This document shows, one piece after another, positions 17,319 to 26,724 of a stretch of DNA of 64,000 bases; the first letter of the stretch is position 1; every line of letters starts with the position of its first letter. A program made the translations under genes and the position numbers. The DNA comes from Amycolatopsis balhimycina FH 1894 (lineage in GTDB: Bacteria; Actinomycetota; Actinomycetes; Mycobacteriales; Pseudonocardiaceae): positions 7,627,533 through 7,691,532 of the forward strand of contig NZ_KB913037.1 in NCBI RefSeq assembly GCF_000384295.1, written 5' to 3'. The notes under the pieces are model-generated. The model was not told the DNA's origin. It was given only the letters and a program-made list of their open reading frames with translations, and did not search any database.

Positions 17319-17939
17319 CTACAGTTTCGCGGCTTCCGCGGCCAGTTTTTCGATTGCGGCGAAATCACCCGCCGCCACCGCGGATTTCGGCGTCAGCCAG
17401 GAGCCGCCGATGCAGCCGACGTTCGGCAGCGCCAGGTACGACGGCGCCGAAGCCACCGTGATCCCGCCGGTCGGGCAGAACTTGAGGGAAGGCAACGGAC
17501 CCGCGATCGACTTCAGGTACGCGACCCCGCCGCCGGCCTCCGCCGGGAAGAACTTCAACGCCGACAGCCCGCGCTCGGCCAGCCGCATCGCCTCGGACAC
17601 CGTGCTCGCGCCGGGCAGGAACGGCAGCCCGGACTCGAAGCACGCGTCGACGACCGCGTCCGTGCAGCCCGGCGTGACGAGGAACTTCGCGCCCGCGTCG
17701 GCCGCCTGCTTCGCCTGGTCCGGCGAGGTGACGGTGCCGGCGCCGATGACGATGTCCGGCACCTCGGCGGCGACGCGCTCGATCGCCGACAGGGCCGCCG
17801 GGGTGCGCAAGGTCAGCTCGATGACCCCGATCCCGCCGGCGAGCAGGGCCCGCGCCGTGGGCACCGCGTCGGCGGCGTCGTCGATCACCACGACGGGCAT
17901 CACGGGGGACAGCTCGAGCAGGTCCTGACCGGTGGTCAC
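17319..17939 (-). CDS. eda: KDPG/KHG aldolase (2-dehydro-3-deoxy-phosphogluconate aldolase)
   Basis: 206 aa class I aldolase that splits KDPG into pyruvate and glyceraldehyde 3-phosphate, the last Entner-Doudoroff step. Signatures: [11 protein letters not shown] with the catalytic Glu, [38 protein letters not shown] with the Schiff-base Lys, and LKFCPTGGI, the phosphate loop. The start is a GTG at 17939 overlapping the edd stop as GTGA, so translation is coupled to edd. Confidence 0.95.
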   Translation of the reverse strand: MTTGQDLLELSPVMPVVVIDDAADAVPTARALLAGGIGVIELTLRTPAALSAIERVAAEVPDIVIGAGTVTSPDQAKQAADAGAKFLVTPGCTDAVVDACFESGLPFLPGASTVSEAMRLAERGLSALKFFPAEAGGGVAYLKSIAGPLPSLKFCPTGGITVASAPSYLALPNVGCIGGSWLTPKSAVAAGDFAAIEKLAAEAAKL

Positions 17940-19825
17940 TGACCGACCTCCTGGGTGTTGAAAGCGGGCATTCCGAAGTGCTCCGGCGTCAAACCGCCGA
18001 ACACGGATGCGCCCTGGTCGGCGGAGCCGACGGCACGGCGCAACGCGGCGAACAGCTCCCGGCCGGTGCCGGTCCAGGATGCTTCGGACGGCGGCGAATC
18101 CACAAGCTCACGCCGGGCGAGTTCTTCGTCACCGACGAGCACGTCGAGCGAGCCCGCGGACGCGTCGAGCCGGATGACGTCGCCGTCGGCGACGCGGGCG
18201 ATCCGGCCGCCCGCCGCGGCCTCCGGCGTCACCTGGATCGCGGCCGGGATCTTGCCCGACGCGCCCGACATCCGGCCGTCGGTGAGCAGCGCCACCGCGT
18301 GCCCGCGGTCCATCAGGACCCCCAGCGCGGGGGTCAGGCCGTGCAGCTCCGGCATGCCGTTGGCCCGCGGGCCCTGCTGCCGGATCACCACGACGACGTC
18401 GCGGTCCAGCTCGCCGGCTTCGAATGCGGCCGTGAAGGCCTCCTGGGTGGTGAACACCCGCGCCGGCGCCTGGACGACGCGGTGTTCGGGTGCCACCGCG
18501 GACACCTTGACGACCGCGCGGCCGAGGTTGCCCTCGACCATCCGCAGCCCGCCGTCCGCGGCGAACGGGCGCCACGCCGGGCGCAGCACCTCCTCGTCGA
18601 GGCTGCGGGTGGGCACGTCGCGCCAGACCAGCTCGCCGTCGGACAGGATCGGCTCGGCGCGGTAGCGGTGCAGCCCGAACCCGGCCACCGTGTGGACGTC
18701 TTCGTGCAGCAGCCCGGCGTCGAGCAGCGTGCCGACCAGGAACTGGATGCCGCCGGCGGCGTGGAAGTGGTTGATGTCGGCGCTGCCGTTCGGGTAGACC
18801 CGGGCCAGCAGCGGCACGATCGCCGAGAGGTCGGAGAAGTCGTCCCAGGTCAGCGCGATGCCCGCAGCGGCGGCGATGGCGACCAGGTGCATCGTGTGGT
18901 TGGTCGAGCCGCCTGTGGCGAGCAGCGCGATGACGCCGTTGACGAACGCCTTCTCGTCGAGGATCCGCGAGACCGGCGTGTACTCCTCGCCGCGCGAGAT
19001 CGCGACGACCCGCCGCCCGGCCTCTTCGGTCAGGGCGCGACGCAAGGACGACCCCGGCTGGACGAAGCTGGCACCCGGCAGGTGCAGGCCCATCACCTCG
19101 ACGACCATCTGGTTGGAGTTGGCCGTGCCGTAGAACGTGCAGGTGCCGGCCGAGTGGTAGGACGCCGCTTCGGCGTCGAGGAGGTCTTCGCGGGTCGCGA
19201 GGCCTTCGGCGTACAGCTGGCGGACGCGGGCCTTCTCCTTGTTCGGCAGCCCGGAGTTCATCGGGCCGGCCGGCACGAGAATGGCCGGCAGGTGCCCGAA
19301 CGACAGCGCGCCGATCAGCAGGCCGGGCACGATCTTGTCGCAGACGCCCAGCAGCAGGGAGGCGTCGAACATGTCGTGCGAAAGCGCGATCGCGGTCGAC
19401 ATCGCGATCACCTCGCGGCTGAACAGGGACAGCTCCATGCCCGCGCGGCCCTGCGTGATGCCGTCGCACATCGCGGGCACGCCACCGGCGAACTGGGCGA
19501 CACCACCGGCGGAGCGCACCGACTTCTTCAGCCAGGCCGGGTACTCCTGCATCGGCTGGTGCGCCGACAGCATGTCGTTGTAGGACGAGACGATCGCGAC
19601 GCCGGGAGCGCGCGCGGCCCGCAGCGCTTCCTTGTCGGCGCCTTCCATGGCGGCGAAACCGTGGGCGAGGTTGCTGCACGCGAGGCCACGGCGGACGGGG
19701 CCTTCGGCGTACGCGGCGGCCGCGCGGTCAAGGTGGGCGGTGCGCGTGGCGGCACTGCGCGCGGCGATGCGGGCGGTGACTTCGGCGACGACCGGGTGCA
19801 ACGATGGGGTGGGGACGGTGCTCAT
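17936..19825 (-). CDS. edd: 6-Phosphogluconate dehydratase
   Basis: 629 aa, IlvD/Edd family, an iron-sulfur dehydratase that turns 6-phosphogluconate into KDPG. Motifs include [71 protein letters not shown], and [15 protein letters not shown], which carry the cluster cysteines, and [17 protein letters not shown] near the end. The presence of PAMCDG and GTCTFYG and the exact pairing with eda favour Edd over dihydroxyacid dehydratase. ATG at 19825. First gene of the edd-eda operon; the 249-nt gap upstream is shared with the divergent SDH operon and must hold both promoters. Confidence 0.95.
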   Translation of the reverse strand: MSTVPTPSLHPVVAEVTARIAARSAATRTAHLDRAAAAYAEGPVRRGLACSNLAHGFAAMEGADKEALRAARAPGVAIVSSYNDMLSAHQPMQEYPAWLKKSVRSAGGVAQFAGGVPAMCDGITQGRAGMELSLFSREVIAMSTAIALSHDMFDASLLLGVCDKIVPGLLIGALSFGHLPAILVPAGPMNSGLPNKEKARVRQLYAEGLATREDLLDAEAASYHSAGTCTFYGTANSNQMVVEVMGLHLPGASFVQPGSSLRRALTEEAGRRVVAISRGEEYTPVSRILDEKAFVNGVIALLATGGSTNHTMHLVAIAAAAGIALTWDDFSDLSAIVPLLARVYPNGSADINHFHAAGGIQFLVGTLLDAGLLHEDVHTVAGFGLHRYRAEPILSDGELVWRDVPTRSLDEEVLRPAWRPFAADGGLRMVEGNLGRAVVKVSAVAPEHRVVQAPARVFTTQEAFTAAFEAGELDRDVVVVIRQQGPRANGMPELHGLTPALGVLMDRGHAVALLTDGRMSGASGKIPAAIQVTPEAAAGGRIARVADGDVIRLDASAGSLDVLVGDEELARRELVDSPPSEASWTGTGRELFAALRRAVGSADQGASVFGGLTPEHFGMPAFNTQEVGQ

Positions 19826-19920
19826 GTCCGGCTCCGGATCACTGGTGTGGGTGGTCCGCGGGACGGCAGCACTGGCGCCTCTGGGTCGTGACCCTGGCCA
19901 CAGTACCTGCCGCGAACCGC

Positions 19921-19936
19921 GAATCAAAATCGATTC
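19921..19936. promoter_or_regulatory. AT-rich dyad in the edd/sdh divergent region
   Basis: GAATC at 19921-19925 and GATTC at 19932-19936 form an inverted repeat around an AAAATC centre, in otherwise very GC-rich DNA and about 96 nt upstream of edd. It is a plausible operator for edd-eda, but no matching regulator gene is in the window. Confidence 0.3.
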
Positions 19937-20074
19937 AGAAGATGGTCCCCCGTGAGCCGGGTCACGCTTCTCCTTGGCTAATGTGCTACTTGTCACACTG
20001 CACGACGCGCGGCAGAGTCGGTAGCGGCGAGTTGATCGCCATCCGGCCCCGCCGGCCCCCACGACCCGGGAGGC

Positions 20075-20365
20075 ATGATGTCCACCTCCGAGATCGCCGA
20101 GCTGCGGCGAACCATCGGCCAGCTCCGGCAGTGCGTCGGCGCACTGCGCTCTCGCTACGGCGACGCGTCGGCGGTGCGCCGGCTCGCCAACGACGTCGAG
20201 CGCCTCGACATCGACACCGCGGACCTCGACGGCGTGCCCCCCGCGGTGCCCGCCCAGGCGAAGGCCGCGGAGCGCGTCCCCGTCCCCGACACCCCTTATG
20301 ACCCGGCGCTCTGGCACGGCGCCGATGACGAAGGCGTCGGCGGCTACAAGCGCGACCAGCGGTGA
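20075..20365 (+). CDS. Uncharacterised 96-aa protein leading the SDH operon
   Basis: A small, soluble, probably helical protein ([37 protein letters not shown] then an acidic, Pro-containing tail ending GGYKRDQR). One Cys, no membrane segment, no known domain recognised. It begins with tandem ATGs after GGGAGGC and its stop overlaps the sdhC start (GTGA at 20362-20365), so it is co-translated with succinate dehydrogenase. The position suggests a complex accessory, assembly or regulatory factor; that is inference only. Confidence 0.8.
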   Translation: MMSTSEIAELRRTIGQLRQCVGALRSRYGDASAVRRLANDVERLDIDTADLDGVPPAVPAQAKAAERVPVPDTPYDPALWHGADDEGVGGYKRDQR

Positions 20366-21186
20366 GCGCTCCCGCTGACAACGGCGTCGGCACGGGCGTC
20401 CAGGCCCCCAAGCGGGCCCGGATCGCCGAACGCACCCTCCGTACGGACCGGTGGTGGCTCCAGCCGCTGCTGACCGTGCTCGGGCTGTCGGCGTTCATCG
20501 TCTACGCCACGGTCCGGTCGTTCGTGCGCACCGCCTACTGGGTGCCCGACTACCACTACCTGACGCCGTTCTACTCGCCGTGCCTGTCCACGTCCTGCGT
20601 CGAAGGTTCGAGCCACTTCGGCCACTGGTTCGGCGACCTGCCCGGGTTCATCCCGCTCGGCTTCGTCGTGCTGCCGTTCCTGCTCGGGTTCCGGCTGACC
20701 TGCTACTACTACCGCAAGGCGTACTACCGGTCGGTGTGGTTCTCCCCGCCCGCCTGCGCCGTCGCGGAACCGCACGCCAAGTACACCGGCGAGACGCGGC
20801 TCCCGCTGATCATCCAGAACGTCCACCGCTACTTCTTCTACGTCGCGCTGATCGTCTCGCTGATCAACACCTACGACGCGATCACGGCGTTCCACGGGAA
20901 GACCGGCGGCTTCGGGTTCGGGCTGGGCAACATCGTCCTGCTCGGCAACGTGGTCCTGCTCTGGGCCTACACGCTTTCCTGCCACTCGTGCCGGCACGTG
21001 ACCGGGGGCAGGCTGAAGCACTTCTCCAAGCATCCGGTGCGGTACTGGATCTGGACCAAGGTCTCGAAGCTCAACACCCGTCACATGGCGCTGGCCTGGA
21101 CGACGCTCGGCACCCTGGTGCTGACCGACTTCTACGTCATGCTCGTCGCCAGTGGCGCGATTTCGGACCTGAGGTTCGTGAACTAG
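20362..21186 (+). CDS. sdhC: Succinate dehydrogenase membrane anchor subunit (Sdh1 type)
   Basis: 274 aa with about five membrane helices (IVYATVRSF region, [64 protein letters not shown]). It matches the single-chain membrane anchor of mycobacterial Sdh1 rather than the separate SdhC/SdhD of Sdh2. The His residues in [19 protein letters not shown] and [12 protein letters not shown] are candidate haem or quinone-site ligands. It anchors SdhA/SdhB and passes electrons to menaquinone. GTG start at 20362 overlaps the upstream small gene; sdhA follows after 47 nt. Confidence 0.85.
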   Translation: MSAPADNGVGTGVQAPKRARIAERTLRTDRWWLQPLLTVLGLSAFIVYATVRSFVRTAYWVPDYHYLTPFYSPCLSTSCVEGSSHFGHWFGDLPGFIPLGFVVLPFLLGFRLTCYYYRKAYYRSVWFSPPACAVAEPHAKYTGETRLPLIIQNVHRYFFYVALIVSLINTYDAITAFHGKTGGFGFGLGNIVLLGNVVLLWAYTLSCHSCRHVTGGRLKHFSKHPVRYWIWTKVSKLNTRHMALAWTTLGTLVLTDFYVMLVASGAISDLRFVN

Positions 21187-21233
21187 TCTCCGCTCCCCAC
21201 AACGCATCCCCAGTTCCGAGGTGGAATTCTTTT

Positions 21234-23150
21234 ATGACCGAGGTCGAACGGCACAGCTACGACGTGGTGGTGATCGGTGCCGGTGGCGCCGGTCTGCGCG
21301 CCGTGATCGAAGCTCGCGAACGCGGCTTCCGCGTTGCCGTCGTGTGCAAGTCCCTGTTCGGCAAGGCGCACACGGTGATGGCCGAGGGCGGGTGCGCCGC
21401 GTCGATGGGCAACGCGAACTCGAACGACAACTGGCAGGTCCACTTCCGCGACACCATGCGCGGCGGGAAGTTCCTCAACAACTGGCGGATGGCCGAGCTG
21501 CACGCCAGGGAGGCGCCGGACCGCGTCTGGGAGCTCGAGACCTACGGCGCGTTGTTCGACCGCACCGCGGACGGCCGGATCAGCCAGCGCAACTTCGGCG
21601 GGCACACCTACCCGCGGCTCGCGCACGTCGGTGACCGCACCGGCCTCGAGCTGATCCGCACGATGCAGCAGAAGATCGTCTCGCTGCAGCAGGAGGACTT
21701 CGCCGAGACCGGCGACTACGAAGCGAAGATCAAGGTCTTCGCCGAGTGCACGGTCACCGAGCTGCTCACCACCGACGGGAAGATCGCCGGCGCGTTCGGC
21801 TACTGGCGCGAGAGCGGCCGCTTCGTCCTCTTCGAGGCGCCCGCGGTCGTGCTCGCCACCGGCGGCATCGGCAAGTCGTTCAAGGTGACGTCGAACTCGT
21901 GGGAGTACACCGGCGACGGCCACGCGCTGGCGTTGCGGGCGGGCGCGAAGCTGATCAACATGGAGTTCGTCCAGTTTCACCCGACCGGGATGGTCTGGCC
22001 GCCGAGCGTCAAGGGCATCCTCGTCACCGAGGGCGTGCGCGGTGACGGCGGCGTGCTGAAGAACTCCGACGGCAAGCGGTTCATGTTCGAGTACGTGCCC
22101 GACGTCTTCAAGGGCCAGTACGCCGAAAGCGAAGAAGAAGCCGACCGCTGGTACGCCGATCAGGAGAACAACCGGCGCACACCGGACCTGCTGCCCCGCG
22201 ACGAGGTGGCCCGCGCGATCAACTCCGAGGTCAAGGAAGGCCGCGGCTCCCCGCACGGCGGCGTCTTCCTCGACATCGCCAGCCGGCTGCCGGCCGAGGA
22301 GATCCGCAAGCGGCTGCCGTCGATGTACCACCAGTTCAAGGAGCTGGCGGACGTCGACATCACCGCGGAGCCGATGGAGGTCGGCCCGACCTGCCACTAC
22401 GTCATGGGCGGCATCGAGGTCGACCCGGACACGGCCGCGGCGAGCGTGCCCGGCCTGTTCGCGGCCGGCGAGTGCTCGGGCGGCATGCACGGGTCCAACC
22501 GGCTCGGTGGCAATTCGCTGTCCGACCTGCTGGTGTTCGGCCGCCGCGCGGGACTCGGCGCCGCCGAGTACGTGCTGGGGCTCGACGGCAGGCCGGCGGT
22601 CGAGCAGTCCGATGTGGACGCCGCCGCGAAGATGGCGCTGGCGCCGTTCGACCCGCCCGACGGTGGTTCGGCGGAGAACCCGTACACCCTGCACACCGAG
22701 CTGCAGCAGTCGATGAACGACCTGGTCGGCATCATCCGCAAGGCGGAGGAGATGGCGCAGGCGCTGGCGAAGCTCGACGAGCTGCGGCAGCGGATCCTGC
22801 GCGTCACCGTCGAAGGGCACCGGCAGTTCAACCCGGGCTGGCATCTCGCGATCGACCTGCGCAACATGCTGATGGTCAGCGAGTGCGTCGCGAAGGCCGC
22901 GCTGACGCGGACCGAAAGCCGTGGCGGGCACACGCGCGACGACTACCCGGGCCTCGACGCCGAGTGGCGCAACAAGCTCCTCGTGTGCGCGGCTTCGCCG
23001 GGGGACAACCCGGTCGTCCCGGACATCGACGTCGAGGTGAAAGAGCAGGTGCCGCTGCGGCAGGACCTGCTGGAGCTGTTCGAGTTCGGCGAACTCGGGA
23101 AGTACTACACCGATGCGGAGCTCGAGACGCACCCCGGGAGCAAGGCATGA
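21234..23150 (+). CDS. sdhA: Succinate dehydrogenase/fumarate reductase flavoprotein subunit
   Basis: 638 aa. Binds covalent FAD and oxidises succinate to fumarate. The N-terminal dinucleotide motif VVVIGAGGAGLRAVIEA, the FAD-linking AHTVMAEGGCAASMGN segment, the substrate-site FVQFHPTGMV and EGVRGDGG loops, and the GECSGGMHGSNRLGGNSLSDLLVFGRRAG C-terminal FAD motif are all present. ATG at 21234 after GAGGTGGAA. The stop overlaps sdhB as ATGA, so the two subunits are coupled. Confidence 0.97.
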   Translation: MTEVERHSYDVVVIGAGGAGLRAVIEARERGFRVAVVCKSLFGKAHTVMAEGGCAASMGNANSNDNWQVHFRDTMRGGKFLNNWRMAELHAREAPDRVWELETYGALFDRTADGRISQRNFGGHTYPRLAHVGDRTGLELIRTMQQKIVSLQQEDFAETGDYEAKIKVFAECTVTELLTTDGKIAGAFGYWRESGRFVLFEAPAVVLATGGIGKSFKVTSNSWEYTGDGHALALRAGAKLINMEFVQFHPTGMVWPPSVKGILVTEGVRGDGGVLKNSDGKRFMFEYVPDVFKGQYAESEEEADRWYADQENNRRTPDLLPRDEVARAINSEVKEGRGSPHGGVFLDIASRLPAEEIRKRLPSMYHQFKELADVDITAEPMEVGPTCHYVMGGIEVDPDTAAASVPGLFAAGECSGGMHGSNRLGGNSLSDLLVFGRRAGLGAAEYVLGLDGRPAVEQSDVDAAAKMALAPFDPPDGGSAENPYTLHTELQQSMNDLVGIIRKAEEMAQALAKLDELRQRILRVTVEGHRQFNPGWHLAIDLRNMLMVSECVAKAALTRTESRGGHTRDDYPGLDAEWRNKLLVCAASPGDNPVVPDIDVEVKEQVPLRQDLLELFEFGELGKYYTDAELETHPGSKA

Positions 23151-23899
23151 GCTACAAGGCGAGTTTCCGGGTCTGGCGTGGCGACGACGCCGGCGGCGAG
23201 CTGCAGGACTTCACGGTGGAGGTGAACGAGGGCGAGGTCGTCCTCGACATCATCCACCGGCTGCAGGCCACGCAGGCGTCGGACCTCGCCGTGCGCTGGA
23301 ACTGCAAGGCGGGCAAGTGCGGCTCGTGCTCGGCGGAGATCAACGGCCGCCCGCGCCTGCTGTGCATGACGCGGATGTCGACGTTCACCGAGGACGAGGT
23401 GATCACGGTGACGCCGATGCGGACGTTCCCGGTGATCCGAGACCTCGTCACCGACGTGTCGTTCAACTACACGAAGGCGCGCGAGATCCCGTCGTTCACC
23501 CCGCCGGCGGACCTGAAACCGGGCGAGTACCGGATGCAGCAGGTCGACGTCGAGCGCTCGCAGGAGTTCCGCAAGTGCATCGAGTGCTTCCTCTGCCAGA
23601 ACACCTGCCACGTGGTGCGTGACCACGAGGAGAACAAGGAAGCCTTCGCCGGGCCGCGGTACCTGATGCGCATCGCCGAACTGGAGATGCATCCGCTCGA
23701 CATCGCGGACCGCCGCGACGCCGCGCAGGACGAGCACGGCCTCGGGTACTGCAACATCACCAAGTGCTGTTCGGAGGTGTGCCCGGAGGGCATCCACATC
23801 ACCGACAACGCGCTGATCCCGATGAAGGAGCGTGTCGCTGACCGCAAGTACGACCCGATCGTCTGGCTGGGCAACAAGCTCTTCCGGCGGGACAAGTAA
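23147..23899 (+). CDS. sdhB: Succinate dehydrogenase iron-sulfur subunit
   Basis: 250 aa. The plant-type ferredoxin domain has WNCKAGKCGSCSAEINGRPRLLC (2Fe-2S ligands). The C-terminal domain has CIECFLCQNTCHV and CNITKCCSEVCPEGI, which hold the remaining iron-sulfur clusters. It carries electrons from SdhA to the quinone at the membrane anchor. ATG at 23147 overlaps the sdhA stop. Last gene of the four-gene operon. Confidence 0.96.
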   Translation: MSYKASFRVWRGDDAGGELQDFTVEVNEGEVVLDIIHRLQATQASDLAVRWNCKAGKCGSCSAEINGRPRLLCMTRMSTFTEDEVITVTPMRTFPVIRDLVTDVSFNYTKAREIPSFTPPADLKPGEYRMQQVDVERSQEFRKCIECFLCQNTCHVVRDHEENKEAFAGPRYLMRIAELEMHPLDIADRRDAAQDEHGLGYCNITKCCSEVCPEGIHITDNALIPMKERVADRKYDPIVWLGNKLFRRDK

Positions 23900-23922
23900 C
23901 GCTCCTTCCTGCCTGGCCGGCA

Positions 23923-24293
23923 TGGATGCAGCTGGAGCTGCTGGTGCCGCGGGAGCGGCCGCACCCGAGACGACCCGTGCCGACGCTTTCGCCGATCAGC
24001 GAAAGCGAGTTCGCCGAGACGCACCGGCGCTCGCTCCACCTCGCGGTGGAAGCGGGCGTCGGCATCGCCGCGGGCTCGGACCTCGCCCCGCGTCCCCATG
24101 TCGACTTGGCGACCGAGCTGCGGTTGCTCGCCGCGGTGCTCGGCGACGCGGCCGCCCTGAAGGCGGCCGCCTCGAGCCGGGCCTGCGCGCGGACCTCGTG
24201 CTGCTCGACGGCCCGGACCTCGACGTGACCGACCTGCCCGGCCGGATCCGGGCGGTCTGGCACGACGGGGAACGGGTCAGCGAAGCGAGCTGA
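23923..24293 (+). pseudogene. Remnant of an amidohydrolase (imidazolonepropionase-like) gene
   Basis: Two pieces in different frames belong to one amidohydrolase. From about 23995 frame 1 reads ESEFAETHRRSLHLAVEAGVGIAAGSDLAPRPHVDLATELRLL, the helix and metal-ligand D region near the active site. About 24165 onward a different frame reads GRLEPGLRADLVLLDG, DLTDLPGRIRAVWHDGER-like sequence and TGA at 24293, the typical C-terminal beta-sandwich. The stretch between (the usual ALRAAT...A..LG helix) is missing, and the join lies at a repeated GCGGCCGCC (two copies 10 nt apart). No N-terminal part exists upstream. Not functional. Its end overlaps the convergent DUF397 gene by 17 nt. Confidence 0.75.
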
Positions 24294-24462
24294 GGAGCGC
24301 GCTCCATGCGGGGTGGGGGACGGTGAGGTGCCCGCCGCCGGGCGCCTTGGAATCGCGAACCGCGGTGCTTCCGGTATCGAGCGCGACTTCGACGCAGGTG
24401 CTGTGTTCGGTGTCAGCATCGCTGTGACTGCTCTTGAACCAAACGAGATCGCGGGCCGCCAT
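24277..24462 (-). CDS. DUF397 domain protein
   Basis: 61 aa (LVWFKSSHSDADTEHSTCVEVA then VAL, VRDSKAP and HLTVPHPAWSALLSSLR), the full DUF397 domain. In developing actinomycetes these small proteins sit next to XRE/DUF5753 regulators and modulate them, in some cases like an antitoxin or development switch. Here it lies 3 nt after the XRE gene, giving a standard pair. No DNA-binding motif of its own. Confidence 0.92.
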   Translation of the reverse strand: MAARDLVWFKSSHSDADTEHSTCVEVALDTGSTAVRDSKAPGGGHLTVPHPAWSALLSSLR

Positions 24463-24465
24463 CGG

Positions 24466-25317
24466 TCACTCCTTCATGTGTTCGTACTCATCCGCCAGCC
24501 GGATGAGGACCTCCCTCGATTCTCCCTCGGACAGGGCGGCTTGTTCCAGTCGTGTTGCCAGGACGTAGAACGCCTCCACCGCGATCCGATCGTCGATGAA
24601 CAGGCCCGCGGCAAAGGTTTCCTCGTAGACGACCGGCGGATGTTCGGCGAACTCCATGAGGGTGAACCGGCTGCCGACGAGGTGGTAGGGCAGTGCGGAA
24701 TCCGGCAGGATCCGGATGGAGCAGTGCGGCAGGTTGGTGGACAGCACCAGGTACTGCAGCTGCTCGTGCATCAGCGCCGGATCACGGACGATCGTGCGCA
24801 GGCTGCGCTCGTAGAGGAAGTAGAGGCAGCGCGGCGGATTCCGCCGCTGCAGGAGCCGCTGCCGGTCGACCCGCGCGTGCACGAGGATCTTGAGACGGTC
24901 CGCGGTGTAGCGCCCGGCCAGTTCGTGCAGCTCCTTGACGTAATCTTCGGTCTGCAGCATGCCCGGGATGGCGGTCGGGCTGTGCGAGACGATCCTGTCG
25001 GCGAGATTTTCCTGGATGATGAGCGACCGCATGGGGTCGACGAGCTTGTCGAAGTAGGGGCGCACCCAGTAGAGGTCGCCGGGCGGCTTGGTCAGTTCGA
25101 GGAGCCGCGCGCGTTCGGCGGCCTTCGTGCCGCAGTGGGCGAGGTAGATCGCCGCGTCGATCGCCGAGATGCGGCGGCCGTTCTCCCAGGCCGACACCTT
25201 CGACGCCGACCAGTCCGCGCGCCGCGCCACCTCGCGCAGGGTCATCTCCTTCTGCTCACGCTGGCTCTTCAGTTCGAAGGCCATTTCCCGCGTGCGCACC
25301 GTGCTCTTTTCGGTCAT
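24466..25317 (-). CDS. XRE-family regulator with DUF5753 domain
   Basis: 283 aa. An N-terminal helix-turn-helix (about 10-65: LKSQREQKEMTLREVARRADWSASKVSAWENGRRI) and a C-terminal DUF5753 domain (about 90-275, with IPGMLQTEDYVKEL, RQRLLQRRNPP, LYERSLRTIV, HCSIRILPDSALPYHLVGSRFTLMEF and YEETFAAGLF). Likely transcriptional regulator acting with the DUF397 partner. The ATG at 25317 (MTEKSTVRTREM) is chosen because residues upstream do not resemble the family. A 170-nt region lies between it and the divergent DUF4037 gene. Confidence 0.93.
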   Translation of the reverse strand: MTEKSTVRTREMAFELKSQREQKEMTLREVARRADWSASKVSAWENGRRISAIDAAIYLAHCGTKAAERARLLELTKPPGDLYWVRPYFDKLVDPMRSLIIQENLADRIVSHSPTAIPGMLQTEDYVKELHELAGRYTADRLKILVHARVDRQRLLQRRNPPRCLYFLYERSLRTIVRDPALMHEQLQYLVLSTNLPHCSIRILPDSALPYHLVGSRFTLMEFAEHPPVVYEETFAAGLFIDDRIAVEAFYVLATRLEQAALSEGESREVLIRLADEYEHMKE

Positions 25318-25487
25318 GCCCCGCACGCTAGAGGCGACCTCCGACAAAACAGGGCAGGCCGCGCGCGGATTCACCGCAAGGAGGTCGTTGTTCTGCCTGT
25401 GTGACAACGGAATCCGCCTGTGAGTGCTGCGAAGCTGCTTCGCATAATGAAGCGCGCTTCGCGCTTTCGCGCGTCACAATGGAGCTT

Positions 25488-26528
25488 ATGGAATTCGTCC
25501 CCGGAATCGAACTGGCCCGGTGCTTCCACGCGGAAGCGGTCCGGCCGATCCTGCGCCGCGAGCTTCCCGGCCTCCGGTACGCCGCCGCCCTCATCGGCTA
25601 CGGCTCCGAAGTGCTGGGCTTCGACTCGCCCCGCTCGACCGACCACAACTGGGGGCCGCGGCTGCTGCTGTTCACCGACGACGGCGAGCGGATCCCGGAG
25701 CTGCTCGCGGACCACCTGCCCCGGACGTTCCTCGGGTATCCGACACACTTCGTCACCGATGCGGAGGGCACCCGGCACCTCGCTCCGACGGCCGGCCGTC
25801 CCGACCACGGCGTCGTCGTCGCGGCGCTCGCCGACTGGACGCGCGGCACGCTCGGCTTCGACCCGAGCCGGCCGGAGCTCACCGACTGGCTGGCGACCCC
25901 CACCCAGCTCTTCGCCGAATTCACCGGCGGCGCGGTCTTCCACGACGACCTCGGCCTCGAAACCCTGCGGCGGAACGTCGCCTGGTACCCGGACGACGTC
26001 TGGCGGTACGTCCTCGCGTGCCAATGGCAGCGCATCGGCGAGGAAGAAGCGTTCGTCGGCCGGTGTGGTGAGGCCGGGGACGAACTGGGGTCCGCGGTGG
26101 TCGCCGCGCGGCTCGTCCGTGACCTGATGCGGCTGTGCCTGCTCATGGCGCGCCGGTATCCGCCGTACGGCAAGTGGCTCGGTAGCGCGTTCGCGCAGCT
26201 GCCCGCTGCCGCGGAGCTGACTCCGCTCTTCACGGCGACCCTCGCGTCGACGGCCTGGAGGGAGCGCGAGCGGCACCTCGGGGCGGCGTACGAGCGTGTC
26301 GCCCGGCTGCACAACGAGCTGGGCCTGACCGAGCCGGTGGAGCCGCGGACCAGCGGCTACTACGACCGGCCGTTCCAGGTGATCCACGCCGGCCGGTTCG
26401 TGACGCCGTTGCTCGCGGGGGCGCCGCTGCGGGCGCTGACCGGGGCGATCGACCAGTTCGTCGACAGCACGGACGCGCTCGGGGACCGCGCGTTCACCCG
26501 CGGGGTGGTTGACTTGCGGCGTGGCTGA
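25488..26528 (+). CDS. DUF4037 nucleotidyltransferase-like protein
   Basis: 346 aa. The N-terminus contains GYGSEVLGFDSPRSTDHNWGPRLLLF, a polymerase-beta-like nucleotidyltransferase pattern (G-S-x-x-x-G-F-D...D) shared by DUF4037 proteins; the rest is helical (AARLVRDLMRLCLLMARRYPPYGKWLG). Substrate unknown. Two ATGs, 25479 and 25488, are possible; the second has GGAG immediately before it and gives the family-like MEFVPGIELA. Divergent from the XRE gene. The final codons overlap the remnant that follows. Confidence 0.8.
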   Translation: MEFVPGIELARCFHAEAVRPILRRELPGLRYAAALIGYGSEVLGFDSPRSTDHNWGPRLLLFTDDGERIPELLADHLPRTFLGYPTHFVTDAEGTRHLAPTAGRPDHGVVVAALADWTRGTLGFDPSRPELTDWLATPTQLFAEFTGGAVFHDDLGLETLRRNVAWYPDDVWRYVLACQWQRIGEEEAFVGRCGEAGDELGSAVVAARLVRDLMRLCLLMARRYPPYGKWLGSAFAQLPAAAELTPLFTATLASTAWRERERHLGAAYERVARLHNELGLTEPVEPRTSGYYDRPFQVIHAGRFVTPLLAGAPLRALTGAIDQFVDSTDALGDRAFTRGVVDLRRG

Positions 26529-26667
26529 GACGAAACCGCGGGACCTGGCCGCCCTGCTGCTGGCGCTGACCGTCGTCACGGGGGTGGTCGACGCGGTCAG
26601 CTTTCTCGGGTTGGGCCGGGTCTTCGTGGCCAACATGACGGGCGTTGCCGAGCACGACTCCGCCTGA
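26521..26667 (+). pseudogene. Truncated DUF1275 (YoaK-family) membrane protein gene
   Basis: A GTG at 26521 opens a 48-codon frame: RDLAALLLALTVVTGVVDAVSFLGLG then RVFVANMTG, then unrelated codons and TGA. This is the N-terminal first helix and signature (VDAVSFLGLGRVFVANMTGN) of DUF1275 membrane proteins, which are normally about 220 aa with six helices. The remaining helices are absent before the next, oppositely oriented gene. Overlaps the DUF4037 stop by 8 nt, as an intact gene of an operon would. Confidence 0.75.
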
Positions 26668-26724
26668 CCCCGGTGATCTCCGCCGGGCGCGGCTGCCGCC
26701 GCAAAAGGATTCGGCTGCACCAGG

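Noticed and set aside
17180..17368. A short frame across the palindrome
   Set aside because: The frame exists only because the palindrome contains no stop; composition is unlike coding DNA.
20590..20620. A GGTTCGAGCC tRNA-like T-loop
   Set aside because: It lies inside the SDH anchor gene and no cloverleaf can be drawn around it.
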